In this document: positions 1-13,306 of the stretch, piece after piece
Position numbering within the stretch: position 1 is the stretch's first letter
Layout of the letters: each line of letters starts with the position of its first letter
DNA from: Mangifera indica
Taxonomy: Eukaryota > Streptophyta > Magnoliopsida > Sapindales > Anacardiaceae
Length of the DNA: 64,000 nt
NCBI RefSeq assembly: GCF_011075055.1
Contig: NC_058146.1
Coordinates: 4,402,001 to 4,466,000, forward strand
Direction: 5' to 3'
Translations under genes and position numbers: made by a program
Notes under the pieces: generated by a model
Seen by the model: only the letters and a program-made list of their open reading frames with translations
What the model was told of the DNA's origin: nothing
Databases searched by the model: none

Positions 1-3000
1 CTACATCGACATTCACTTAATTTGTCCTAAAGGTAACTTGAGTGGTAAATAATTTAAAATTTCAAGTGAGAGAGTTTAGATTCGAAACTCATTATACCAT
101 AAAGATAATAATTTTGACTTGAATTAAGAATCATCGATCCTAATGGGAGGGAAATTCTCCAACAAAAATGGAGACAAAGATGAAAAATATCTCTGTAATC
201 AGAGATGAGAATACATATGTCTTCTTCTAGCCCCATCTCATCCCTGCCCTACCTCACCTTTGTCTATACTTTTTTATATTAATATTTTTATTTAAAATAC
301 TAATATATTCTTATAGTTTTAAATTATTTATATTTTCAAATTTATTTATGTTTTTATTTTACATATTAAGGTGATTAATATATAATATTTATGACATTTA
401 AAATAATTGATGGTTTTAATTTTAATTAATTTTGTTATTTAATATATTTATGTTATGTTTAAATGATACGGAAAAGAGATTTTTTTTCCGCGGTGACAAA
501 AACGAAGATGAGGAGAAAATTTTTCTTCGTGGGGAGGGGACAGGGAATTCTCCTCCCCGTTAACATTCCTACTGTGCCATATAAAGGAGAACGTATACCC
601 TAAAACAGGAAGCTCCAACACATTTTTTTATTAACTCATTGGCAGCCTTAAACCATCTTCAATCTCAATTCTCAAACCACTTTGTTGTTGATAATATATA
701 TGACTAAATACGGTCAATTATATACATCAATTCTACATTTATATATGGTTGAAAAAATATATATATTTGGTTGGCTTAGAATATAGAAAGCATATGGAAT
801 GAACAAGATGGGATGGCAGTGGAAATATTCGTTTGTGTGTCTGCCGGTGCTTTCGGCAAGAAGGGTTACATCAGTTGCTAGCTTTATCATTCTTATTATT
901 TTGTTTTGTTTTGGGTCGGTTGAGTGAGACAGTTCCTTTCTTGCCATTTGATTTTTTTAGTCGGGCACGCAAGATCATTAGGACTCTTTTAACTTATCTT
1001 TTAAACGATCCAGAATCACATTCTTCTCTCTCTCTCTTTTTGCATGACCCTCCCTAGCCACATTGTGAACACCATCAAGGCTTAATTTTATCTTGTGGGT
1101 CTTCATAAGTTGTTTTCCCTTAGTCACAATGGTATCAAAGGAGTGTTTTCCCCCTCGTTCTAGAGAATGAGTAAGACTCTTTAACTTCTCTCTTCCACCA
1201 TAGATAATTGAATAATATATATGTCATTCTCCTTTTACTTGCGTAGACGAAAGACAATCAAAAATTAAAATATACTGTAGATTAAAGGGTTTTTCAATGT
1301 CAAAGCATCATCAACAATACAATTTAGAAGACTATATGATAGATAAAACAATATACTAAAGTTGGAAAACTCATCGTTTTAGTATTCAATATAGGTAATC
1401 GCAATCGAATAAAAAAGATATAAACATTTATTATCATAAATTAAAAAAAATTGAAGACTTAAAAAGCCCTAAGATAAAAAAAATAAAAATATAAACAATT
1501 GTGGCAAAGCAAAAAATAACTCAAATCGTCTAAATTAACTTTAAAACACATGCCATTGATCTCATGATGCAAATGAAATATGTATAATAAGAATTCACAA
1601 TAACATGAAGTGATGTGATAGACACACAATGTAAAGCGTACAAAACATTAATTGCACCAATCAGAGTACACATTGTCTATATAAGTAGAAAGGCAAAAAA
1701 TTTTCTAAATACTATTCAAACTCTAGAAACTAGGGGTAATAATTATACCATAAAACGCCTCATTACCCGAACTCACGCAATGACACCCATGCCAATGAAG
1801 CTATAAGCTACAAGAACAACAATCCAACACATTCTTGATATAACTTGACATGTGGTAAAAGTCTTTTGCCCTAAGGTAACAACCTTTTAGATTATATTTC
1901 ATTATTATTTTATGTCTATATAGAAAAGTTACAATTTCTTGTTAAATCAGATAATTATTCTATCATCATATGAAAAAGAGTGGAAATTAATTTAATATTT
2001 TGAATATAATATATAATATTATAATATCATCTTTTTTCATGGGGCCTCTTGTCAATTCATATTGTAAACTCTGACTCTCTTGATATTTTCTTTTATATAC
2101 ATTATTAATTATTTGTAATAATACAATTACAATAACTAAGGACATAAATTTTCAAATCGAGTCAAATCATGATGAAAATATTTTTTATATCGTATTCATT
2201 TATATTATTCTCATTCACTTGCATAAACAAATTAAATAATATAACGAAAAATAAAATTATTATACAATTTTAATATTTATTATTATATTTTTACGTAAGA
2301 CTTTATATTGAATACTTATAATTGTTTGAGAAAAAAATTATCAACAATCTCATAGTCATGAACCAAATTAATTTATCAAATATTTTTTTTGCGTTGGGAA
2401 TTATTAAAAAAGTGATTATACAATGAACTACATTATCCTAAACTAAACCTAAAGTACAAATGAAGCAAGAATAAATGGTTAAAAAATGTTTTCCAAACCT
2501 ATTGAAAAACTCAGAGCTAGAATTTAAAATTAATAAAAGCAATACTATCCGAAAGTATATAAATAAATACATATTTATATATATTATCACATAATTATAT
2601 ATTATTTTATTATAAATTTAAAAATACTTAATCATATGATGATACATATTAAATATATACTTAAAATAAGTACACATAATTTTTTTGAATTAGAAATAAG
2701 CAATTTTATACGTACTTACTTTGAGTAAATAAATAGATATATATTTATATATGTTATCACATGATTGGATATTACTTTATCAATAATTCAAAATCTTTTA
2801 CTCATATAATGATATATGTTAAATGTGTACTCATTTATATATTTAAAATAGATACATATAGTTTTATTAAATTAAAAATAATACTAAATATACTCATTTT
2901 AAACATACAAATAGATAAATTTATTTTGTGATCTATTTTGTTGATTACTTAAAAGATTAAAAATAACCTAATATTAATATAAAAATTTACCTATTTTCTA

Positions 3001-3400
3001 CATTAGTTGTCCAAAAAAGGAATCGAGCCCATGAGCAATGGATCGGTCACTTTAAGATGGGCTTGAACGACGTCGCATAAGAAGCCCCAGTCCCACAATG
3101 GGAACAAAAAGGAAAAAAAAAAAAAAATTCTTAAGCAGCTGCTACTCGGCACTCCGACGCATAGTAGTTGCATCCATCTCCATGGTCCATCCCTTCTCGG
3201 AAAATTAAAATTATATTTACTTTTCCCTTTTTTTCCCAAGAAAATATTATATTATTCTTGTTGAACTTCAATTTTGATACGCCATCAACACAAAACGTGT
3301 GCACCCAAGACGGCAAGGCCACAAGGCTAATACAAAACTTGGAACCAACAACTGACACTGTCATCCTAATCATTTAATCACGGCCGTTGAGGGAGGATCT
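1..3400. other. gene-free AT-rich region with repeat remnants
   Basis: No coding exon is recognisable on either strand; the open frames here are short, low in complexity and match no family I know. Around 140-160 and 530-560 there are G-rich motifs (for example GGGAGGGAAATTCTCC at 144-159 and GGGAATTCTCCTCCCC near 543-558) that resemble the ends of a decayed repeat. Between 2539 and 2870 lie two adjacent copies of a palindromic MITE-like repeat, listed separately. The last 300 bases should include the promoter and 5' leader of the phosphatase gene that starts at 3402. I see no TATA box that I would place with confidence. Confidence 0.6.
2539..2870. repeat. two adjacent MITE-like palindromic repeats
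   Basis: Copy one spans about 2539-2685 and copy two about 2700-2870. Each begins with GCAAT followed by a degenerate GTAC-containing end. Each has a central pair of inverted blocks (ATCACATGATTGG-like on the left, CATATGATGATAC-like on the right) separated by an AT-rich spacer with TTTAAAAT or TTCAAAAT, and each ends with a reversed copy of the first end. The best preserved relative in this window is at 33984-34150. There is no coding capacity. The family name is unknown to me. Confidence 0.6.
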
Positions 3401-3401
3401 G

Positions 3402-5203
3402 ATGGCTGCACAAGGACAAGCAACCATGGACCCTAGCGTACTGGATGACATAATCAATCGGCTCACAGAGGTCCGATTAGCCCGACCCGGAAAGCAGGTC
3501 CAGCTCTCAGAGACCGAGATCAAACAGCTTTGTGTCGCCTCTAGAGATATCTTTATTCGACAACCTAACTTGCTTGAACTCGAAGCCCCAATAAAGATCT
3601 GCGGTAAGCTGCTTCGACAAATTAGAACGTTTGAATTCTTATTTGTTTTTGCTGCTTTATTCTTAAGTGGGTTTATTGATTTTGTGTTAACATTATTACA
3701 TTTGTGTTTGATATTGATTTATTGTGTTACAGTAGAACCATAAATTGATTGCATAATGGGTTGTGAAGGGTAGGGATTTGTGGACAAGTAGTATAGCCTA
3801 CATTATTATAGAATGTACTATGAATATAGTTAGGGTTTCCACCATGAGCTGAATGAGCTATGTGTTCTTTGGATGCTTTTTTTTTTTTTATTACTAACTG
3901 ATGAATTAATATTCTTGTTTCTCTGTATGTGCATGCTTGATTGGTGAGAGACTAATTGACTTGGAGTTGAAAATCTTGGAGTCATAAGTTTGTAGAACAA
4001 ACATTTGTGCATTTGGTGTGATTACTAAGGTTGTGTAGATAGAAGTTTTAAATTTGGGTGTGGTGGAATCGGGTTTTTGATGGTCTTAGTAAGTTCTTAT
4101 GAAGTGTAAGGGATACTGATATGCTCTAGTAGTGACAGATTGTACCAGCAATCATTTTCATTTGTTTTGCTTGGACTCTGGGAAGTGTTAGGTGCAATGC
4201 AATTTTTGTTTCAAGTTTCAAATAAGTTAGGTTATCAGAATACCATCCAACAAATTGAACTTTAGTAGACATGTCAGTTAGCCACAGATTTTATCGATGA
4301 ATCTTAGTGATGTACAGGTTACATGCCTTAATTGATAGTCTCTGACAATTCTTTCAAAATCTGCAGGTGATATACATGGGCAATATAGTGATTTGTTGAG
4401 GCTTTTTGAATATGGAGGCTTTCCTCCTAAAGCCAATTATTTGTTTTTAGGGGATTATGTGGATCGTGGCAAGCAGAGTTTGGAAACAATATGTCTTTTG
4501 CTTGCATATAAGATTAAGTATCCGGAGAACTTTTTTCTTCTACGGGGAAACCATGAATGTGCTTCCATTAATCGGATATATGGATTCTATGATGAGTGCA
4601 AACGGCGGTTTAATGTGAGACTTTGGAAAGCCTTTACTGACTGTTTCAACTGCCTTCCTGTGGCGGCTCTTATAGATGAAAAAATATTGTGCATGCATGG
4701 TGGTCTTTCTCCTGACCTGTCAAACTTGGATCAAATCAGAAACCTAAGTCGTCCAACCGCTGTTCCTGACAATGGTTTACTTTGTGATCTGCTCTGGTCA
4801 GATCCTGGAAAAGATGTTCAAGGATGGGGAATGAATGACAGAGGAGTTTCATACACCTTTGGTGCTGACAAGGTGTCAGAATTCTTGAAGAAACATGATT
4901 TGGACCTGGTCTGCCGTGCTCATCAGGTTTCTGGCTTTCCCACTCTTCTTTTCCCGTTTCTTTTTGGGCAAAAATGTTGCATTGACTCATGCTAGTTATT
5001 TTTTGTTATTCTAGGTTGTGGAAGATGGATATGAATTCTTTGCCGATAGGCAACTTGTAACCATATTTTCTGCTCCCAACTATTGTGGTGAGTTTGATAA
5101 TGCTGGTGCAATGATGAGTATTGATGAAGAACTGGTGTGTTCTTTCCAGATTCTTAAGCCAGCAGAGAAGAAAGCTAAGTTCTTGATGTTGACGAAAATG
5201 TGA
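3402..5203 (+). CDS. TOPP: Type-1 serine/threonine protein phosphatase catalytic subunit (TOPP family)
   Basis: Exons 3402-3603, 4367-4926 and 5015-5203 join to 316 codons plus TGA, the normal TOPP length. PP1 removes phosphate from serine and threonine in nucleus and cytosol, with specificity set by regulatory partners. All metallophosphatase motifs are visible: GDIHGQ at residues 68-73, GDYVDRG at 96-102 and RGNHE at 127-131, and further on the [11 protein letters not shown] stretch (active-site loop region) of exon 3. The start is the first ATG of the frame; its N-terminus [11 protein letters not shown] is a typical variable plant TOPP leader. The catalytic core is intact, so the gene should be functional. 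By position it may correspond to Arabidopsis TOPP4, but the family is too conserved to name the member by eye. Expression control cannot be read here. Confidence 0.95.
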
Positions 5204-5228
5204 TGCTAGTTTCTCAGGCTTAACCAAG

Positions 5229-5941
5229 GTCAGCTGAAGAACGTTGCTAATTACTGCATTTGTTTCTTTATCTTATTTTTGATGTAGTTGGTTATGACTT
5301 ATTACAATTCTTATTGAGTTAGTTTCAGTGGTTGCTCATGCTTGTTTGTATCAGTATTGGCATTCAATAAAACAAGGTGCACAATTTTGTGTACAACCAA
5401 TAACATATCACCATGTGATTAAGTGTTGTTTTATCTTTAATTTAAAACTACTCAATCATATGGTGACATCTTATTGTTTATACTTATAGCATTTCTCATT
5501 GACATTTACTCTCTTATTAGTGGGGTGAAAAGGAGAGTTTCTTTTATGTTGTTTAATTGATTTCTGTCTAACGTAGTGATATCAGTTTCCATATGTAATG
5601 CCTTCATGAAAGCACATACTGAAGTAGAAATGCAGATAGGAACTTGGAGAGATCATGTACCATCATATCTTTAATTACGGTCTATTGACTAATCAACATC
5701 ATTGTATCACAGTTTGCACTCAAGTTCAAATTTATAATAATCCACTAAAACAATATTTTCTTCTATAAAAAGCAAAATTTAGTTAAATTAAAAAGATAGT
5801 TTGAATGACTTATTTTTGCTCAAAGTGCAACATTTCGTTCTTGATTTCGTTTATGTGCCTGATGTATCTCAAGATTTTGAAGAGGATAATGCTAATTAAT
5901 CCTTCAATGCTTCTAACTGCTGGTTCTTCTCTTTTGCACAG
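5229..5941 (+). other. probable intron in the 3'UTR of the phosphatase gene
   Basis: A plausible donor (AAG|GTCAGC, intron from 5229) lies 25 nt after the stop codon. A plausible acceptor (CTTTTGCACAG, ending 5941) has a likely branch site TCTAAC just upstream. The sequence that follows, 5942 to about 6480, is less AT-rich and looks like transcribed 3'UTR. A degraded MITE-like copy lies inside the intron at about 5363-5490. The junction is close enough to the stop (under about 50 nt) that it should not trigger nonsense-mediated decay. This is an inference from splice signals only. Confidence 0.5.
5363..5490. repeat. MITE-like palindromic repeat inside the inferred 3'UTR intron
   Basis: It has inverted blocks CACCATGTGATT and AATCATATGGTGA around a TTTAATTTAAAACTA core, with GTGTAC-like ends. 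This is the same family as the copies at 2539-2870 and 33984-34150. No coding capacity. Confidence 0.5.
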
Positions 5942-6589
5942 GGAAAGAGCTGAAATTGACTATTACCAGCTTCAGAACTGAACACTTGAGGGAAGGGAAG
6001 GTACTTGCATGTGGTGCTTGGCTTTATAGGCGGGGAATCTACAACCCCAGCTACTAAAGCTTTTTGTTTGGGGGGTGGGGTTTGAAAAGGAAAAGCCAAG
6101 AAACTTCATCGTTTATGTTTTCTCCCTTCATTGGGGTTGTCAACTTATTTGCAATGCTAGCGTGTGTCTTTAGCTTTTCAAGAAAATTTTCGATAGTAGA
6201 CTAAGCTGTCTGTATATATTAGTCTACTACATTTTCAGATGCTGTAAGATGGTAATTCTCTGAGCCTGCGAAACGAATGGCAAGCTCGGGTGACCCCAGA
6301 AGTTGGGATTATACAAGCATAAGCCTGGTAGCCCAAATTGAAATCCAGATGGTGTAGATTACCATTTTGTCTGTTTGCTGCTACTGATTCCAAGTCGGCC
6401 AGTGATGCTTTCTAGCTTCTTCTGTTGCATTTGTTGTGCTTTTTCCAATTTACTCAATTACATTCTTTTGTTATGAAAGTATCACATCTTTGGCCTAGTA
6501 ACGCCAAAGAGACATGACAAATTACTGCCTTTCACCACGAAATATTTAATGTTGAACAAACTAACCAACACAATGCCTTAGGACACTGG

Positions 6590-7260
6590 ATACTGTTTAA
6601 AATATAGTTATCAGTATTTAACGATATATAGTATATATTTTATGATGTGATATAATTTATGTGAAAAATAATATATAGTATAGGATATATTAAATTAATA
6701 TGATACGATATATATTATCGATATAGATTAATATATTTTTTTAAAAAAATGATGATATAATATAAGTGTATATAAAAAATCTTAAATTTATAATGATATT
6801 TTTGAAAATAATAATGTTTTAATTAAAATTTTTAATTATTTAATTATTTTATTTTTTAAAAGTATGATCATACAATACTTAATATATGATAGAAAAAATT
6901 AGGTTTTTGATATACGATATGATACATGATTTAATTATCATGATTAAAAAAAAAACTATTTGTATAATTAAGTTGGACAAATTTATCTATATTAATTGAG
7001 ATGATAGTTTATAATAGAATAGTATAATTGAATATATTTTTTTATTTTAAAATTATTTAATTAAATATTACTATTTTATTTTGTAAAGGTATATTTATAT
7101 AATTTATTTGTATACGTAGACTTAATTTTATAGAAAACGTTATTAATGAAAAAATAAATGAAATTCTCCAAATTAGTTATGAAGTTAATCAGTTGTTAGA
7201 ATATAAATTTAATAAAAATTAGGAAAATTCTAAATAATGAACCAAATAATCAATTTGATA
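6590..7260. repeat. very AT-rich repeat remnant between the phosphatase and NEDD1 genes
   Basis: The stretch is almost entirely A and T with recurring ATATAGTATA, GATATATA and GATACGATAT words, and there is no open frame of note. Part of it (about 6600-6720) resembles, in reverse orientation, the sequence at about 59440-59560, so it is probably a decayed dispersed element. The gene-like sequence of NEDD1, including a pyrimidine-rich leader near 7335-7360, begins just after it. Confidence 0.45.
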
Positions 7261-7505
7261 AAGGAGGCAAGGGCTCATAATTAAACGGCGCCTACTTTGA
7301 TTACCTCTTTACTCAACTCAATTTAAATTTTTTTGGCTCTCTTTCTCTCTCTTTCAGGTAGGGTTTTCCCATTTTTAGATAACCAAAAATTACGAAACTA
7401 AATAAATTTATTTTTCAAATACCAATTTTCCGTTCAGATTTTCCAATCCTACTACTTTACGAGAAAATTTTTCTCTAGAAAGCCAACAACTTAGCGGATC
7501 CATCG

Positions 7506-10500
7506 ATGGCACTGCTAGGGGCGAGCGGTGGCGACACTATCAAGCTCTTCGATGTTTCGCTTGAGCCCGGCGATCCGTTCATTTTAAGTTACACGCCTTC
7601 TCCCGGTTGCCTTGTCAACTCAGTCAAGTGGAACCACACAAGTGAGTCATTCACTCGCCTTTGAATTCGCTTTCGGATTACTTTTCTTCAAAATAATCTA
7701 TAGTCGGATTTCTTTTCTTGAAAATAATTTATAGTCGGATTTAGGGGTTTACGTGTTTTGCTTTAGCTAAATTTCGGGAGTTTATTTTATTACTATGTCG
7801 ATTTGAGTCGAATTTGTGTTCCTTTTTTCTATATGTGTATAATTGAACTCAACTGAGCATGTAGAAGTGTTCTAGTCTTATTTTAGAGGTGTAATGATTT
7901 AGGATTTCAGTCTAAGTACGATATTAGGATTAGTTTCTATATTCGAGTTTATAAATGCAGGACTAGTTGTTTTAAGTTTATTTTTATTGTATGTTTTAAA
8001 TTAGGGCATGATTCTTGCAGATTTAGTTGTTGCAAGTGCTGGAGAGGATAAGAAGATATCGTTGTGGAGGAAAAATGGGCAGAGCATGGGAACAATTCCA
8101 GTCTCTGGTACTGATGGTGGAGACAATTTTGAGGTAATTGACTTCTTGGTCAGATGCGCCTTGACACTTAGTTAGGATCTACTAGACTTATCATTCAAAA
8201 ATTGAATATTTTCGTTTCTCACTCTAGAAGAACTAAAGTTGACTCAGGGGTTATACTTATAGTTCTTGGATATTCAAACAGAACAAAATATGGCCTAATA
8301 TTATGGAATGCTCCTGTGTCTGGAAAGAACCTTGAGTTTTTTTTGTTTGATTTCCTTAAATTTATCTGCCATTAACCGTTGGTTTAAGCTTTTTATGATA
8401 CATTAATGAATCAACTTATTGCTGTATTTTTTCTCCAATTTTCAGGAATCTATATTGGCTATTAGCTTTAGCAACAAGGGATCCAGATATATATGTTCTG
8501 GTGGAAGCAGTCAAGTAGTAAGAATATGGGATTTGCAGCGGAAACGTTGCATCAAGTGGTTAAAGGGCCATAATAATTCTATAACAGGAGTGATGTACAA
8601 TTGCAAGGATGAGCACTTGGCTTCTATCAGTCTAAGTGGGGATCTTATTCTTCATAACCTTGCTTCTGGAGCAAGGGCTGCTGAATTAAAGGACCCTAAT
8701 GAACAGGTTGTTTAGCTTCTTGCAGCTGGGTTTATTTTTTTCTTTTCTTTTCTTTTATTTTCTGGTGTTTCTGACTTAAGTCACTGGTTTCCAAGCTAAT
8801 TTTTTGTCTGATGATTTTAAGGCCAGGTGCTGAGAGTGCTTGATTATTCACGGATTAGTCGACACCTTTTAGTGACTGCAGGTGATGATGGGACTGTGAA
8901 TTTGTGGGATACAACCGGTCGTAGCCCAAAGGTTTGCTACATTACTTTTTTATTGGATTGGGTAACAAGTGCGTGCTTTGGAAAGCTGTTATGTTTATTA
9001 AGTTTCATGCTTCAGAAGAATATCATGTCTAAATTTGAAACAATGTCAGAGCTATGATTGTCATTGAAAAATAGATCCCAACTACTGTGCTGGAAAATTC
9101 TTCTTGATTCTGTGCTTGTACTAATTAAAGAATGGCAATTTGAGTTGATTGGAGATTGTGGTGGATGGAAATATTAATACATCATAAAGAACATCTGGAG
9201 GACTAAATACATTTTATTTTTATTTTTATTTTTAGAATTTGAAATTAAATAAAATATATTTATATTTTGATGCTGAATTAGGCGGCCTGTTGATTTGGAA
9301 GAATTCTCATTTAATGCTCACAGATCCATCCAATGTAAACTATAGTCAAGTCATCAATATATCTATATGCTTTCCTTTTCTTACATTCATCTCATTTGGC
9401 TTTGGTCAAATCATGGTCAAAAAATGGGTTGGCCAAAAATTGGAGGTTCAAAGGATAGCTTTGAGCTCACTTCTGCCTTTTGGTGTTGTAAAAAATGGTG
9501 GCTTGACTTATTGGTTTACTGATTCTGACTATTCATTACAGTCTTTTTTCAATAGCATTTTATTTTTATTTCAGGTTCTAAAAGACAAAATATGTGATAA
9601 TGATCACATTTCTGTTTGCAGGCTTCTTGGCTGAAACAGCATTCTGCTCCAACCGCTGGGATTAGCTTCTCGCCATCCACTGATAAGGTCTTGTCTAATC
9701 TTATTGGTTTGGCAGTGTTTTATTAGTAAACTAGTAAAGAGGATATATAAGTTATGCAAACTTTGGAACTGAATAAGTTTTGGGGTCAGAACTCAGTTAA
9801 ATTAAAAAATACACTAATGTCTCTTGCAACAGATAATTGCTAGTGTTGGGCTGGATAAAAAGCTATACACTTATGATTCAGGGTCTAGAAGACCATCATC
9901 TTGCATTACTTATGAGGCACCTTTCTCTTCGTTGGCCTTTAGAGATGATGGTTTGGTGCTGGCAGCTGGAACAAGTAATGGTCGAGTGGTTTTCTATGAT
10001 GTCCGTGGCAAACCACAGCCTTTTACTGTTCTTCGTGCTTATAGTGCTACAGAGGTAGGCTTCTTTTCCTATATATGTTCTGACAAAAGTTGTGAAATGG
10101 GAAATGGATCTCTATTCAGTTGTTTGCATTGGCTTGCAAGATGCCCTTTATAATCACTTTAAACTTGTTTGTATGGTTTAAGTTCATTAATTATATATAT
10201 GGGTGACGCTGGTCAAATTTTTTTTTTGTATACTAAGGTTTGCTGTTAACTTGCTGAATGCATGACTTGTAGACTTTTTTCTTCCGTGTAGCTGTGCATC
10301 AACATTTTGATTGTTGGCATTGAATCTGTCCTTATTATTGAGGAGCAATAATGCCTTCTTAGTCATTTTGGATATGCAGAGACTTGAATCCTCTGGTATG
10401 AGTCAGAAGTTGCAAGATGAGTAGAACTGAATTTTATGTGCTAAACTCATTACAGTGCAACACTTCTCTCTTAGAGATCCATGCTTTTCATTCTTCATTT

Positions 10501-13306
10501 TTATGCATTCCTTAATATGCATTAAAAATGAGAAAGAAAAGTTTATCAAAAGAAAAAGATGAAGAAATATAATTAAAGCATATATGTTTTCAACATGTTA
10601 TTAATATGTTATCTCATAAATGATTTTCAGTAAGTGGTGGGGGGTTTATTCCTTCTGATGATGGGGATCAGGGAAGGATAGACCTGGGAGAGAAAGCAAG
10701 AAAGAAGAGAAGTCATAAAAGAATAGAAATGGAAGAAAATTAGAAGAATCAAGGGAGCAAGATAGAAATTGTGTGAGAAATCTTTATTATCTATTCATAT
10801 TTATTAAGTCATCCAACAATGATGGTTTTGGCCTTTATTTATGCAGCCAAATCATAAATGAAATATAGAAACAAATAACTAGTAGATAAAATAAATCTAC
10901 TGAAGGAATTAAAAACTCCCCCTAATAGAAAAGAAGATCAATCCAAACAAGGGAGTTCGTTTATTTAAACTAGGGAAAAAAAATCCTGGAGACTGCAGTA
11001 GGTTCCATATATCTGTAGGCTGTCCTCCATCTCATGGTGAACTGAAAATCCAGGTTACTGATGTAATGACTGTTGTTGCCGGTAGAGTTTGTAATATCTG
11101 TTAATGCTAAGTATTTGCAGTATTTATCAGGCTGTTTCAAGTTTATGCTGGCAAAGATCAAAGCCAGTTATTGTTAATGAGAGCACTTGTACTGCCGAGA
11201 CTGCTCTTTTGGGGGGTTCTGCAGAAGATTCGATTCTTATGCCTGACCCACTTCCTTCAGTGACATCATCAAGCGTTTCATTGTCCACAGCAGTATCAGG
11301 TTCACGTCTTGTTGGGCGTTCAGGCACTAGTGCAGAAGCATCTTTGCTTTCAGTGAATAGTGGTGGTTCTGTATCAAGCACATTCAACTTCTCTTCAACT
11401 GAGGAAACACCACAACGTAGCCATCTCAGGCCAGGGGGACCATTGGCAAGATTGCATGCTCCTCGTGGTAGTTATAACTTTAAGGATGATATGGAGGTAT
11501 TTTCCCCACTTGTGGATGTTCAGCCAATTACACCCTCACTTGATAAGATGTGGGATAATCATGAGGGAGCAAAGAAAGATCATCCACCTGTTGATAAGAA
11601 GACCTCATCCCTTTTGTTTCCTTCATCCAGTAGGAGATTCCCTTTTGCAGAGGATGGAGCTAATGATCATCCAATTTTTGATTGGAAATCCAGTTCAACC
11701 TCCAAACAGGTTTAGTACTCTTTTGCATTTTGTACCTGATACATGCATTGTGTGAAATATTCTTCTTCTGGGTGTAAATAGTTAATATCAACCCTGATGT
11801 TTATAGAGCTAATTCGTTGTGGTTAGATTGATTAGTAATTGACACATACTGTAAGAATATGACATCTTTTTCTACCTCTCCATGTGTTTTTGCATTTTCC
11901 AATATCTTCTCGGCCATGCATTCATGTTTCTTTATCTACAATTTTGTGCAGGATGATATCAAATCTTCCTTTACCGAATCAGTGTCTACACCTGCTCCAT
12001 CTTCCAAGGTTGAAGACGACTCCTCCATCACACCTCCAGAAGCTTGGGGTGGTGAAAAATTACCTGATAAATTTACCAACCTGCGTCTGCCGTCTCGTTT
12101 TGGGACGTTGACTTCTATTGGTCTGACAGCAGGGTCTGTGTATTCCGATCTGTCCTCATCACTTAATCAGATGAATACAAGCTTCTTGACAAGTTCTAGC
12201 TTGAGCTATGAAAACTTGAGCACCAAGGATATCTCTTCAAAGCAGGAGCCCTCTTCATTGGGATTTCCAGAAAGCCTTTCCTCAAGTTCAACATCATTGT
12301 CTCTTGGCGGAAAAGGCTTTGCAGGAGCAGCTGGTCTTGACTTACCCAGAAACTCTTCGACTCTACCTCGAAGATTTTCAACCTATGCTGAGAGAATCAG
12401 CACTACTTCCACCTTCAGTGATGGCACTTCTCCTTCAAGTGCTTCACCCAAAACAAAGAAAACAGGAGCTGAAACCAGGGAAGAAATTTTGAGTAGCTTG
12501 TTGTCAAGATGTGATACATCGGCTGCAATGGAACCAGGAGCTCTTCCAGCTATAAATGTAAGAATGCAAGTTGGGTTTTTTTTTTTTTTGGGTTCACATT
12601 AGAACTAGGGTTGTCTTTGACCTGAACTTGTTCGATCTCTAGCTCAAGCGAGCTCGAGCTCAAATTTGACTTGATCCTGAGGGTTAAATATTTTCGAGCT
12701 CACTTTAAGAGTGTTTGGCTCATTAAGCTTGCAAGCTTGTAAAATTTAATAGGAATCAATTAAAACGACATTATTTTGAGTAATGCGTATCAAAACAATG
12801 TTGTTTTAATATCGAGCCAAACTTGAACACCTTTGTGCTCAATTCAAATCCAGCCCTAATTAGTATAGCTTATTTCCTTTTTGAGAAAGCTGCTGGCATG
12901 ATGCCAGCTCTCTGCTTTTATTATGTCATAATGGTTCACTGACTCATTAACAGGGAACCCTAAAGGCTTCACAGCCAGATCCACAGCAGGGAAGTAATTT
13001 TACTCTTCAGCTCTTTCAGCGCACTCTTGAAGAATCTCTTGATTCATTCCAGAAATCCATACATGAAGATATGAGGAACCTTCATATTGAAATCTTAAGA
13101 CAATTCCATATGCAGGAGGTACAGTTGTGTTAATACTTTTTCGCTTCAGTTTCCAACAAAGACTTTTTCTTAGCTATATTTATGGAATATTTAAACAGAT
13201 GGAAATGTCAAGTGTGATGAGCTCAATTCTAGAAAACCAAGCTGAGCTGATGAAAGAAATCAAGTCTCTCAAGAAAGAAAACCAACATCTGCGTCAACTT
13301 CTATGA
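7506..13306 (+). CDS. NEDD1: NEDD1: WD40 protein that brings gamma-tubulin complexes to microtubules
   Basis: Ten exons join to 786 codons plus TGA: 7506-7641, 8021-8133, 8446-8706, 8827-8931, 9622-9687, 9833-10054, 11131-11709, 11952-12557, 12954-13118, 13199-13306. Plant NEDD1 is about 780 aa. It anchors gamma-tubulin ring complexes and organises spindle, phragmoplast and cortical microtubules. Residues 1 to about 300 hold WD40 repeats ([27 protein letters not shown]). The middle, about 310-690, is serine-rich and likely disordered, with several SP/TP sites open to cell-cycle kinases. The last ~90 residues are a predicted coiled coil, [16 protein letters not shown] through [11 protein letters not shown], the family's gamma-tubulin-binding end. 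All joins are canonical and in frame. The intron after residue 695 carries a small repeat (12605-12862). Very likely functional. Confidence 0.95.
12605..12862. mobile_element. small non-autonomous element remnant in a NEDD1 intron
   Basis: The ends are imperfect inverted repeats (TAGGGTTGTCTTTGA at about 12606 and, reversed at the right end, TAGGGCTGGATTTGA). The interior is rich in AGCTCGAGCTC-type words, a composition common in dispersed plant repeats. No coding capacity. I could not identify a clean target-site duplication, so the superfamily is undetermined. Confidence 0.45.

Noticed and set aside
140..560. A complete fold-back element at the left edge
   Set aside because: G-rich motifs recur at both sides but the pairing is poor and partly in direct orientation, so I only mention it as a repeat remnant.
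714..1057. Overlapping open frames on both strands (77 and 74 codons) near the left edge
   Set aside because: No recognisable motif, overlapping each other, and with start codons and composition typical of random AT-rich DNA.
9239..9634. 131-codon open frame inside the NEDD1 gene
   Set aside because: It lies in the intron before the exon at 9622. The WD40 protein continues across it by splicing and the frame has no family match.
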